Source: Gammaproteobacteria bacterium (lineage in GTDB: Bacteria; Pseudomonadota; Gammaproteobacteria; Pseudomonadales; Pseudohongiellaceae). Taken from it: a stretch of DNA of 11,339 nt. The notes under the pieces were generated by a model that saw nothing but the letters and a program-made list of their open reading frames with translations, did not search any database and was not told where the DNA came from. Made by a program: the position numbers and the translations under genes. Below are positions 1-5,821 of this stretch, one piece after another; the stretch's first letter is position 1; the number at the start of each line of letters is the position of its first letter. The DNA is taken from the NCBI GenBank assembly GCA_016762995.1, contig JAESUT010000143.1, positions 1,760 to 13,098 on the forward strand. The letters run 5' to 3'.

Positions 1-180
1 AAGAGGCCGGAGCTGGCGGACGCAATGACTGAGCTTACCCAGATGTATGTGAAGCTGAACTACGTTGATAAGTCTGTGAATGAAGCCGAGCAGAAAAACG
101 AGATGCGGGCGCTGAAGGCGGTGTATGCAAGGCTAAAGTCAAAAATTCCCACGTTGCCTAGACTGGGACGAGTGGGATAA
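1..180 (+). CDS. C-terminal tail of an unidentified protein, possibly DUF4129/TgpA-like
   Basis: Frame 1 is open from the window edge to a TAA at 178–180, giving 59 residues of a protein whose start lies outside. The tail is helical and charged: a segment containing LTQMYVKLNYV, a spacer rich in Glu and Lys, then LKAVYARLKSKIP. That pattern (a helix with a Leu-Tyr-x-x-Leu-x-Tyr motif, a charged gap, and a second Leu/Arg-rich helix) resembles the C-terminal DUF4129 domain of TgpA-type transglutaminase-like membrane proteins. Genes of that family often sit near moxR/DUF58 genes. The resemblance is weak and rests on a short stretch, so the family call is tentative; that a real gene ends here is more secure, because the next gene on the other strand converges on it with a 93-nt gap. 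Confidence 0.5.
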   Translation, partial: KRPELADAMTELTQMYVKLNYVDKSVNEAEQKNEMRALKAVYARLKSKIPTLPRLGRVG

Positions 181-206
181 CTTTTCCAAATAGTTTTTTG
201 ATTTGT

Positions 207-241
207 ATTGGCCGCTTTCAAAACCACGAATCGCGGCCAAT
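207..241. repeat. 9-bp perfect inverted repeat between convergent genes
   Basis: ATTGGCCGC at 207–215 and GCGGCCAAT at 233–241 are exact reverse complements separated by 17 nt. The repeat lies in the gap between the plus-strand gene ending at 180 and the minus-strand gene ending at 274, where a bidirectional terminator would be expected. The stem is GC-rich, but neither strand shows a proper T-tract directly after it. It is therefore either a Rho-independent-like hairpin of poor quality, a transcript-end stabilising hairpin, or a chance dyad. Confidence 0.5.
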
Positions 242-273
242 TACAAAAACCCCTGTTTATTAGCCAATTTTGT

Positions 274-738
274 TTAGGCTGGTACCATCTTTATTGTGTA
301 GTCATACCAATCCACGATTTTTCCGTCCCTGATGAAGAATACTCCAACGCCGTGCCAAGTCTTCAGCGTGAAGTCCGAGAAGTAGTCAATCCTCTCGTTA
401 ATCACCATCGGTCCTCGAGAATAAGTGTCTAGCACCTCGAATCGATCGACGTTATTAATGATCGTCTGAATACGGGCTGAAACGGCGTCACGGCCATCTG
501 CCAATTCCGTCGTCTCCGTCATTCGGTACGCACCGTCGTCAGCAAAAAAGCTCATAATCTTATCGAGGTCATGGCTGGGCCAAGCCGCGCAAAATTCGTT
601 AATGAGCTGAACATTAGCCTGCTCACCCGTTGTCAGCTCCGCCGCGCCAGCTGAGCTAGCCATGCCGGCGAGAGCTATCGCTCCAGCGCTAGCCGCCATA
701 AATCCTCGGCGGTCCATTTCCAATTTCATCGATGCCAT
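274..738 (-). CDS. Tat-exported limonene-1,2-epoxide hydrolase family / SnoaL-like protein
   Basis: This is a 154-residue protein of the NTF2-like cone fold. The N-terminus has a twin-arginine signal (DRRGFM at residues 9–14), then an Ala-rich hydrophobic stretch to about residue 32 with a likely cut near AGA/AE. The mature part matches limonene-1,2-epoxide hydrolase in layout: Arg116-x-Asp118 in NERIDYF and Asp146 in DWYDY correspond to its Arg-Asp-Asp catalytic set. Tyr71 aligns with one water-positioning residue, but the expected Asn seems to be Met73. I chose the ATG at 738 over the one at 759 because a GGAGG (complement of 747–751) sits 8 nt upstream of it. The gene follows the hemoglobin gene by 57 nt on the same strand and may be cotranscribed. 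The substrate is unknown; a SnoaL-like binding or isomerase role is an alternative. Confidence 0.8.
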   Translation of the reverse strand: MASMKLEMDRRGFMAASAGAIALAGMASSAGAAELTTGEQANVQLINEFCAAWPSHDLDKIMSFFADDGAYRMTETTELADGRDAVSARIQTIINNVDRFEVLDTYSRGPMVINERIDYFSDFTLKTWHGVGVFFIRDGKIVDWYDYTIKMVPA

Positions 739-746
739 GTTCTTGT

Positions 747-751
747 CCTCC
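747..751 (-). promoter_or_regulatory. Shine-Dalgarno GGAGG that decides the start at 738
   Basis: On the minus strand GGAGG is followed by 8 nt and then ATG at 738. The upstream ATG at 759 lies before this site and has only AT-rich sequence ahead of it. The site therefore favours the shorter protein, which also places the twin-arginine motif at a usual distance from the N-terminus. Confidence 0.7.
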
Positions 752-795
752 GCCGCCATTTTATTGTTATTGATTCAAACGCGATTCCTAAGCAG

Positions 796-1155
796 TTAAA
801 CCAATACTATATCGGAGCGCAAGCTATAGAAGATGAAAAGAACTTCCTCTTGTTCTCGTTGGCTTATGTTGTTCATCGTGAGGGCTTTCAATGCATCGTC
901 TAGAACGGCCATAAACTCAGCTGCGGATATATTCATGCCTTTATGTGCGGCGAGCATATCTTTGCCTTGATATACCTCTGGTCCGCCAGTTCCTGTTATA
1001 AAAAAAGTCGCGGCTGCATTTTTCAATTGAACAGGGTCTGAATTTGCGAATCGTGGCGCTATGGCTGAGTTCGCCAAATGTAAATCCACAAGATCATTGG
1101 CGATGTTTTCAATTCCGGTAGTGCCGCCAAGTCGCTGGTACAGTGAGTCATTCAT
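796..1155 (-). CDS. Group 1 truncated hemoglobin
   Basis: The 119-residue length is right for a truncated (2-on-2) globin. It opens with SLYQRLGGTTGI, the typical A-helix start of group 1, has a GTGGPEVYQGKDM segment for the E–F region, and then AAHKGM, where His71 is the predicted proximal heme ligand (F8). The family binds heme and small ligands such as O2 and NO in the cytoplasm and is linked to NO detoxification or oxygen handling. The B-helix position usually held by a Phe-Tyr pair (B9–B10) reads Leu-Val here (residues 22–23), so the classic distal Tyr seems absent. The start is supported by AAGGA six nt before the ATG. No clear promoter was found upstream. The exported NTF2-like protein lies just downstream on the same strand. 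Confidence 0.92.
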   Translation of the reverse strand: MNDSLYQRLGGTTGIENIANDLVDLHLANSAIAPRFANSDPVQLKNAAATFFITGTGGPEVYQGKDMLAAHKGMNISAAEFMAVLDDALKALTMNNISQREQEEVLFIFYSLRSDIVLV

Positions 1156-1289
1156 ATTACGTCCTTTTAAGGTTTCCCTTGTAGAGTCTTATTGTAAAAC
1201 TGTGATTTTCGCTCGCTAGTATACTTCGCAAGAAACAGAAGGCCCTTGTAAGGTTGTTCTTGTTCTAGAGCGGGTAAATTGAGGCTGAA

Positions 1290-1463
1290 TTAGTTTTTAC
1301 TGGAGGCAAACTGTTCCCCAGACTTTATCCATTCTTGTAACAACGTTATCCCAGGAAAGTCATCTCCAAATGAAAATCCGCTAGAAAAAGCAATGGGCAA
1401 GAGCACCAATAGGCATAGAGAAAAAGCTGAAATGGCATAAAACACTAAATCTTTGTTTTTCAT
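1290..1463 (-). CDS. Small hypothetical membrane-anchored or exported protein (57 aa)
   Basis: I do not recognise this protein. From the ATG at 1463 it is 57 residues: a short basic start (MKNKD), a hydrophobic segment at about residues 6–27 that could be a signal peptide or a single membrane anchor, and a short polar tail of about 30 residues with FGDDFPG, ending SSKN. An in-frame ATG at 1508 would add 15 residues. Neither start has a strong ribosome site (GGGA 10 nt before 1463; AGG close to 1508). I prefer 1463 because the result looks like a normal N-terminal hydrophobic signal. It lies upstream of the hemoglobin gene on the same strand but 134 nt away, so it need not share a transcript. 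The coding status is plausible, not proven. Confidence 0.5.
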   Translation of the reverse strand: MKNKDLVFYAISAFSLCLLVLLPIAFSSGFSFGDDFPGITLLQEWIKSGEQFASSKN

Positions 1464-1686
1464 TATTATTATTCCCAAAGTTTCTGTGAAAAATACTGGC
1501 AATATCATTCTGCCTAGATTTGAATGCTAACTAAATACTGCTTCTCCTAATATGGATCGCTGAGATCATGTGGTTCTATTCGCGTTGGATCGACCCGGTC
1601 AATTAATTCGAACAATCGAGCGAGCTTCAAGTTCGAATTTAGCAGGGAAGGGTCCTTATGACAAACCTTAAAAGAGTAGATTAAGC
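1464..1686. other. Non-coding stretch upstream of the IS110 relic
   Basis: No open frame here looks like a protein. The only visible structure is a 9-bp inverted repeat at 1605–1639. The 180 or so bases directly before the transposase fragment occupy the place where IS110-group elements carry a non-coding left end that specifies their guide (bridge) RNA, so this could be decayed element DNA; that is an inference from position only. The boundary of the former element is not visible. Confidence 0.4.
1605..1639. repeat. 9-bp inverted repeat, possible stem-loop
   Basis: AATTCGAAC at 1605–1613 and GTTCGAATT at 1631–1639 are exact reverse complements with a 17-nt loop. The repeat lies about 50 nt before the transposase-like reading begins at 1687. 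It could be a remnant stem of element-encoded RNA, a protein-binding dyad, or chance. No T-tract follows it on either strand. Confidence 0.5.
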
Positions 1687-1860
1687 GTAACCGCCGGGCT
1701 CGACGTGGGAAATGGTCTCTGGATCTGGCATTCAAGAAAGAGCTATATATTGGCAGCTTGAGAATACCCTTAGAGGCATTAAGGAATTGCTAGGTAGCTT
1801 GGCTCGTTATCAAGTGGAACGACTAGTTATGGAAGCGCTGGGGAAGGGGCGTTCTAAATA
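1687..1860 (+). pseudogene. IS110-family transposase, decayed N-terminal fragment
   Basis: The codons at 1687–1722 read VTAGLDVGNGLW, like the start of IS110 transposases (GxDVxK, holding the first catalytic Asp, here at 1702–1704). In the neighbouring frame, about 1757–1847 reads LENTLRGIKELLGSLARYQV and then ERLVMEALG. This matches the family's NTxxGIxxLLxxL...VxRxVxEATG block, with the second acidic catalytic residue (Glu) at 1832–1834. The Asp-to-Asn spacing (about 20 residues) fits the family, so one frameshift between about 1725 and 1757 explains the break. Similarity fades after about 1850. The remaining DEDD residues and the Ser-containing C-terminal domain are missing, because the yciH 3' end begins at 1876. 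The fragment cannot encode a working transposase. The call rests on recognised motifs in a short piece; chance similarity is possible but unlikely. Confidence 0.6.
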
Positions 1861-1875
1861 CTCCCGGCAGCGATA

Positions 1876-2235
1876 TCAGCCACCGGCTAGCTTCACATTC
1901 TTAAATTGTTTGTCCAATTCTTGCTTAATCTGGTCGCGATGATCACCCTGAATCTCGATGACAGCGTTTTTGACAGTGCCGCCGGAGCCACACAATGCCT
2001 TTAGTTTCTTAGCTAGTATTTTGAGCTCCCCTTCTTTGAGTTCTAAGCCAGAAATTAGCGTAACTCCTTTACCCTTACGCCCTTTAGATTCTCTGCTGAT
2101 TCGGATTGGCGGGTCGATGATTTGGCGAGGGTTGCCATTGTCTTGGACGAGACGGCATTTGCATTTTCGCAGCGGTTTGTGACATCCCGGACAATTGGCG
2201 GATTCGGTGCTAAAAACTAGGCGAGAGTTATTCAT
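1876..2235 (-). CDS. yciH: YciH-type SUI1/eIF1-family translation factor with Cys-rich N-terminus
   Basis: This is a 119-residue protein with a SUI1/eIF1 domain from about residue 45 to the end. Family landmarks are GRKGKGVTLISGLEL (52–66), the CGSGGTVK loop (82–89), VIEIQGDHRD (92–101) and the terminal VKLAGG. The E. coli relative YciH binds the ribosome and influences initiation fidelity. The first residues (SRLVFST) also match YciH, but here a short insert carries four cysteines, CPGC at 15–18 and CKC at 25–27, which looks like a small zinc-binding knuckle. The ATG at 2235 has no good Shine-Dalgarno. It starts 23 nt after the BatD stop on the same strand, so it is probably the last gene of the Bat operon and may depend on read-through from it. 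Confidence 0.92.
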   Translation of the reverse strand: MNNSRLVFSTESANCPGCHKPLRKCKCRLVQDNGNPRQIIDPPIRISRESKGRKGKGVTLISGLELKEGELKILAKKLKALCGSGGTVKNAVIEIQGDHRDQIKQELDKQFKNVKLAGG

Positions 2236-2258
2236 GATAAAACGCCAGTTGCTTTGTG

Positions 2259-4040
2259 CTATGTCTTGTAGAGCGGTGGCAGTGAATACTGGTCTTCATG
2301 TTGCTGCTTTTTCTGCACCCGTAATTTGCTTTTTCTTAACTGCGAGATAAATTGCAGTAGGCCTTTAGCATCGAAATTGCTGCTTGCTTGGTTGTTATTG
2401 CTTTGGAACAAGGCGGTTTGTAGCGTGCGGGCATGCTCTTGTAGTCCGGGCACTTCACTTTGTTGCAAGATGTCTTCCATGCTAATTACTGCACGGCTAT
2501 CGATGTGGTGATTGCACCATGTAATGAGCGTCTGTCGCGTTGCCGCGAGGTCATTGCTGCTACAGGCACGTACCAGCTGTTTGTAGGCTACACGCTCGTT
2601 GTTATCTGGGCTGTAGGCAGCTGTAATCTGTGCCTTCAGACGCCGTATAGTTTCGCTGATCTCGTGCTTGTTGTCTGCAATTACCAGTTTGTAAATGCTA
2701 AACATTACGATAATGAATGCGGCGGCGATTGTGATATTAAGCCAAGTGGCCTCAACTTCGATGAATTCAGCCTCTGCTTGTTCATCGATCATGTCCTGAT
2801 CCACTATCGGTAACTGAGAGAGCAGTTCCTCCAGGTTTTCCGTGCTGGCTACCATCTGCTCGGCGGGAATATCTCCGGTGACAGTGGCAATCACTAGCCT
2901 TGTTGCGGGTATGATCGTTGCTTCCAGCTGATTGGTCTCTATGTTCCACCAGGGTATAGATATCTCAGGAATTACTATGTTGCCGCTGTCGATAGGCACC
3001 ATGGAGGTGGTTTCTATGCGCGTGCCAACAATGGCGCCCTCTACAAAGGTACGCTCTATCTCTGCTGGGTCTGGGTAGAGATTTAAGCCATCTATTTCGG
3101 TGGGGCTGAAAGGTGGTAGTACAGCGCCGTCTAGGCCATCGGCGGTCATAGTTATAGTGCGCACGACACTGTCGCCAACCTTAAGATTGTAGATGTCAGT
3201 GTTCCAGCTTTCCTCTAGCGTGAGGTTTGACACCGGCAGCCAAGAGTCATCTGCCATTGCCACAGCAGGGCGCTCTAAAACATCGATCGTTATGCCTTCG
3301 ATATAAGCTGTGACGCGACGGGTGTTGAGGTTTCTAAAGACGAAATTACTGGACCCATCTGTGACCTCGCCGCGAAACAAAATGTCAGGAATTTCTAAGG
3401 GCCCGCTGCGCTGTGGGAAAATAACATAGCGTTTCTCGTAGACGCCATAGCGATCACCATCGATGAGCTTCTCGTATTGATTGGGAGAGCCGATCAGTTG
3501 GATGACCGAGTTTTCCATTTCGAGTTCAGTGAATTGTGGATTTCGAATGCCGTTGATCGTGTAGTAGAGACGAATTGTAAACAGCAATTGTTCCTGCACG
3601 TAGACAGATTCTTTGTTTGTCTCTATTTCTAGGTATAACTCTTCACTCGATTGGTTGGAACGAGGCCCCTCGTTACTCACAGTAATTTCTATCGGTGCTG
3701 TTCTCGTGCCATTGATGTCCAGGCTAGGGATTACTAAATTGCCTTCTTCGAGAGGGAATAGTGTGACTATATAGTCGGTCCAAGCTTCAACCGCGCCATT
3801 GACACTTCTTATTTGGCTAGAGGTTCGAGTGCCCAGCACGTCGAACTGACTAGTCAATGGAGTCAGGTCTAATTGCATGCCCTGACGTTGGTCATAGATT
3901 CGTATAGTAAGTGTTGCGGTTTCACCGCGGGCGATTTCAGTACGATCGAGACTGATCTCGATCTCCTGCGCCTGTACTGTTGAGGATAGTGTTAGGGCTA
4001 GGCAAAGAAATATGAATGCCAGTTTTGATTTAATGCTCAC
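2259..4040 (-). CDS. batD: BatD-like periplasmic/membrane protein
   Basis: With a GTG start at 4040 the protein has 593 residues. It begins with a signal peptide (about 1–24, cut after VQA), followed by a long beta-rich periplasmic part with repeated Ig-like units (for example IARGETATLTIRI and VYVQEQLLFTIRL, the usual BatD pattern). There is one membrane segment at about 433–455 and a helical cytoplasmic tail of roughly 135 residues. BatD proteins belong to the MoxR/Bat aerotolerance-type systems and are thought to work with the VWA membrane proteins encoded just upstream. The start was chosen because GTG overlaps the upstream stop (GTGA), GGAGG lies 9 nt before it, and the signal peptide follows at once. 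A 40-residue upstream extension to an ATG at 4160 is Arg-rich and merely overlaps the previous gene. The 23-nt gap to yciH suggests cotranscription. Confidence 0.9.
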   Translation of the reverse strand: MSIKSKLAFIFLCLALTLSSTVQAQEIEISLDRTEIARGETATLTIRIYDQRQGMQLDLTPLTSQFDVLGTRTSSQIRSVNGAVEAWTDYIVTLFPLEEGNLVIPSLDINGTRTAPIEITVSNEGPRSNQSSEELYLEIETNKESVYVQEQLLFTIRLYYTINGIRNPQFTELEMENSVIQLIGSPNQYEKLIDGDRYGVYEKRYVIFPQRSGPLEIPDILFRGEVTDGSSNFVFRNLNTRRVTAYIEGITIDVLERPAVAMADDSWLPVSNLTLEESWNTDIYNLKVGDSVVRTITMTADGLDGAVLPPFSPTEIDGLNLYPDPAEIERTFVEGAIVGTRIETTSMVPIDSGNIVIPEISIPWWNIETNQLEATIIPATRLVIATVTGDIPAEQMVASTENLEELLSQLPIVDQDMIDEQAEAEFIEVEATWLNITIAAAFIIVMFSIYKLVIADNKHEISETIRRLKAQITAAYSPDNNERVAYKQLVRACSSNDLAATRQTLITWCNHHIDSRAVISMEDILQQSEVPGLQEHARTLQTALFQSNNNQASSNFDAKGLLQFISQLRKSKLRVQKKQQHEDQYSLPPLYKT

Positions 4041-5821
4041 CAGATCTGTCCTCCATTTTGCAGGCTGTTTGCCGTGCCGTTCAGCTGACGTTGCCGATAT
4101 TGGTATCTGAATTTGCGGCGTAGTAGTTCGCCTGGATCGTCTTCTATTCGCCTTAACCATTGCTCAAGGGATTGCTGCTCTTCGAATTCCTCATTGGTCG
4201 TTTCGCTAGGCGTATTCTGCTCGCTATTCGATTCGGAGCCTTCCTGCTCTTCCGGTGCTTGGTTCTGCTGTTCTTGATCTTGGGGGTCTTGATTGCCTTC
4301 CTGACTCTCTTGATCTTGCTGGTCGCTGTTTTCCGAGTCTTCATCGGACTCATTCTCGGAATTCTGCTCTGACTCGCTATCCTGTTCTTCGCCGTCTTGA
4401 TTTTCGCCGTTCTCTGCTTCTTCCTGCTCAAGTAATTGCTCGACAATTGCTTTGTTCTGTAGAGCATCGCCATGGCCTAGCTCTAAACTGAGAGTCAGGT
4501 CATAGGCCGCGATAGCTTCCGCGTAGTTACCGGATAAGGCGAGGGCGTTACCCCGGTTGTAGTGCCCATCTACAGTATCGATGGCGCTGAAGGACGCTAT
4601 GGCTGCCTCGTAGTTCGCAGCCTTGTAGTTCGCGGCTCCGGCCCAGTCTCGCGCATCGAAGAGTAGTGCGGCGGTGGAGTGCTCTTCACTTGCAAAGGCT
4701 TCGGCGGCCTGTTGATCCTTTGTCTTCCAAAGGTCTTTCCATTCTAGGGCTTGCGCGTGCTGGCTGGGTAACATCATTCCAGAGCCGGTAATGAGGACGA
4801 GGCTGAACAGCCAACCACGGCGGAAGCTGAGAGCGGCGATCGGTAGAACCAACAGTAGTAGCCAAGGACCGAACTCATACCAAACATCGAATTCTTCTTC
4901 CACATCTGACATTTGTTCCTCATCCAATAGCTCGAAATTTGAAAGTAGGTAGGCTAGGTCAGAATCGGCAAGCTGTATATCGTGGTAGCGCCCGTTGACC
5001 CGATTGGCAAGTGACTGCAATACGTTCTTGTTCAGAGTAGGGATAATCAAAGCCCCGGCTTCATCTGTTAGGAAATTGCCGTCGTTAGTGCGAATCGGCG
5101 CACCTTCCTCGGTGCCGATACCCATAATTAATAGTTCATAGTCGTTGTCGGCGAACAGTTCGGTGATCAATAGCTCTTCGTCGAAGCCGCTGATACCGTC
5201 AGTCATCAACAGAATCTTGCCGCGGCTAGCGTCGGTTCCGTTAAGTAGCCCGATGGCAAGCTCGATCGCCTCAACTGGCTTGCTGCCAAAAAGCGGCATG
5301 ATATTAGGGTTTAGCGAGGGCACTAACGCTTCAATCGTAACAACGTCATCGGTTAGAGGTGTCACAGTATGGGCGTCGCCAGCATAGACGACCAGGGCTG
5401 TCTGACCTTCTTCACGCAGCGCGAGAATGTCCCGCAGCTTGCGCTTCGCCAGGTCGAGTCTATTCGGTGAATGATCAGGCGCGTACATAGATAGCGAAAG
5501 GTCGAAAACGATGACCAGTGCGTCTTCTTTTTTCTGCACCGGTTGTGGCAGCTGTTCCCACACGGGACCGGCTAGAGCGAAAATGGATAATGCCCAGGCG
5601 GCTAATAACAAGATTAGCGGAGTACGCTGCGATGCGTTCTTGCTACGGTCCAGAAGATAGGGCAGTAGGGTCTTGTCGATGGCCTTGTCCCATGCCGTCA
5701 CCACTGAATTCACTCGCCACAGGGCGAGGAAGAATAGCAGGCCAGGAGCCAATGCGAGCAGCCATAGCGGCCTAAGAAAATGAAAGTTATCGATCAAGCT
5801 GACGGGTATAAGTATCTCCAT
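4037..5821 (-). CDS. VWA–TPR fusion protein (BatB/BatC-like) with acidic linker
   Basis: The 594-residue protein has two N-terminal membrane helices (about 15–35 and 67–87) and a VWA domain from about residue 100 with a metal-site motif DLSLS (107–111) and MTDG (206–209). One or two membrane helices follow at about 317–350. A TPR region at about 395–465 includes HYNRGNALALSGNYAEAIAAY, and after it comes an 83-residue low-complexity stretch rich in Glu, Gln, Asp, Asn and Ser. The C-terminal block (LEQWLRRIEDDPGELLRRKF, then RYQY) is conserved in the BatB/BatC fusion family. It would sit in the inner membrane with the VWA and TPR parts available for partner binding. Its ATG overlaps the stop of the preceding VWA gene by one base, with GGAAG nine nt upstream, and its own stop overlaps the batD start by four bases. 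Confidence 0.93.
   Translation of the reverse strand: MEILIPVSLIDNFHFLRPLWLLALAPGLLFFLALWRVNSVVTAWDKAIDKTLLPYLLDRSKNASQRTPLILLLAAWALSIFALAGPVWEQLPQPVQKKEDALVIVFDLSLSMYAPDHSPNRLDLAKRKLRDILALREEGQTALVVYAGDAHTVTPLTDDVVTIEALVPSLNPNIMPLFGSKPVEAIELAIGLLNGTDASRGKILLMTDGISGFDEELLITELFADNDYELLIMGIGTEEGAPIRTNDGNFLTDEAGALIIPTLNKNVLQSLANRVNGRYHDIQLADSDLAYLLSNFELLDEEQMSDVEEEFDVWYEFGPWLLLLVLPIAALSFRRGWLFSLVLITGSGMMLPSQHAQALEWKDLWKTKDQQAAEAFASEEHSTAALLFDARDWAGAANYKAANYEAAIASFSAIDTVDGHYNRGNALALSGNYAEAIAAYDLTLSLELGHGDALQNKAIVEQLLEQEEAENGENQDGEEQDSESEQNSENESDEDSENSDQQDQESQEGNQDPQDQEQQNQAPEEQEGSESNSEQNTPSETTNEEFEEQQSLEQWLRRIEDDPGELLRRKFRYQYRQRQLNGTANSLQNGGQIW
4178..4426 (-). repeat. Low-complexity acidic/Gln-rich tract within the VWA–TPR gene
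   Basis: Residues 466–548 of the fusion protein are almost entirely Glu, Gln, Asp, Asn, Ser and Gly, with few hydrophobic residues. The DNA is a biased tract of short imperfect repeats (for instance repeated TCTTGATCTTG-like units on the plus strand near 4275–4320). It is a disordered acidic linker between the TPR part and the conserved C-terminal block. Tracts of this kind vary in length between relatives. They also create long spurious open frames on other frames of the same DNA. Confidence 0.8.

Noticed and set aside
1170..1262. Two similar CCCTTGTA-containing segments upstream of the hemoglobin gene as an operator pair
   Set aside because: The shared core is short, the flanks differ, and it does not match a regulator site I know, such as NsrR.
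1626..1642. GTTCGAATT resembling a tRNA T-loop
   Set aside because: No acceptor stem, anticodon arm or D-loop could be laid out around it, so it is not a tRNA or a clear tRNA fragment; it is better described as one arm of the inverted repeat.
1547..1735. 62-residue minus-strand frame across the region upstream of the IS110 relic
   Set aside because: Arg-rich, no recognisable domain, no ribosome site, and it is antisense to the transposase-like reading, so it is probably chance.
1858..1886. Possible terminator hairpin after yciH (CCGG…CCGG)
   Set aside because: The stem is four pairs followed by mismatches and there is no T-tract on the minus strand.
4153..4473. 106-residue Lys/Arg/Ser-rich frame and plus-strand Leu-rich frames at 4160–4491
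   Set aside because: They are by-products of the low-complexity acidic-linker DNA read in other frames; the BatB/BatC-like frame is the conserved one.
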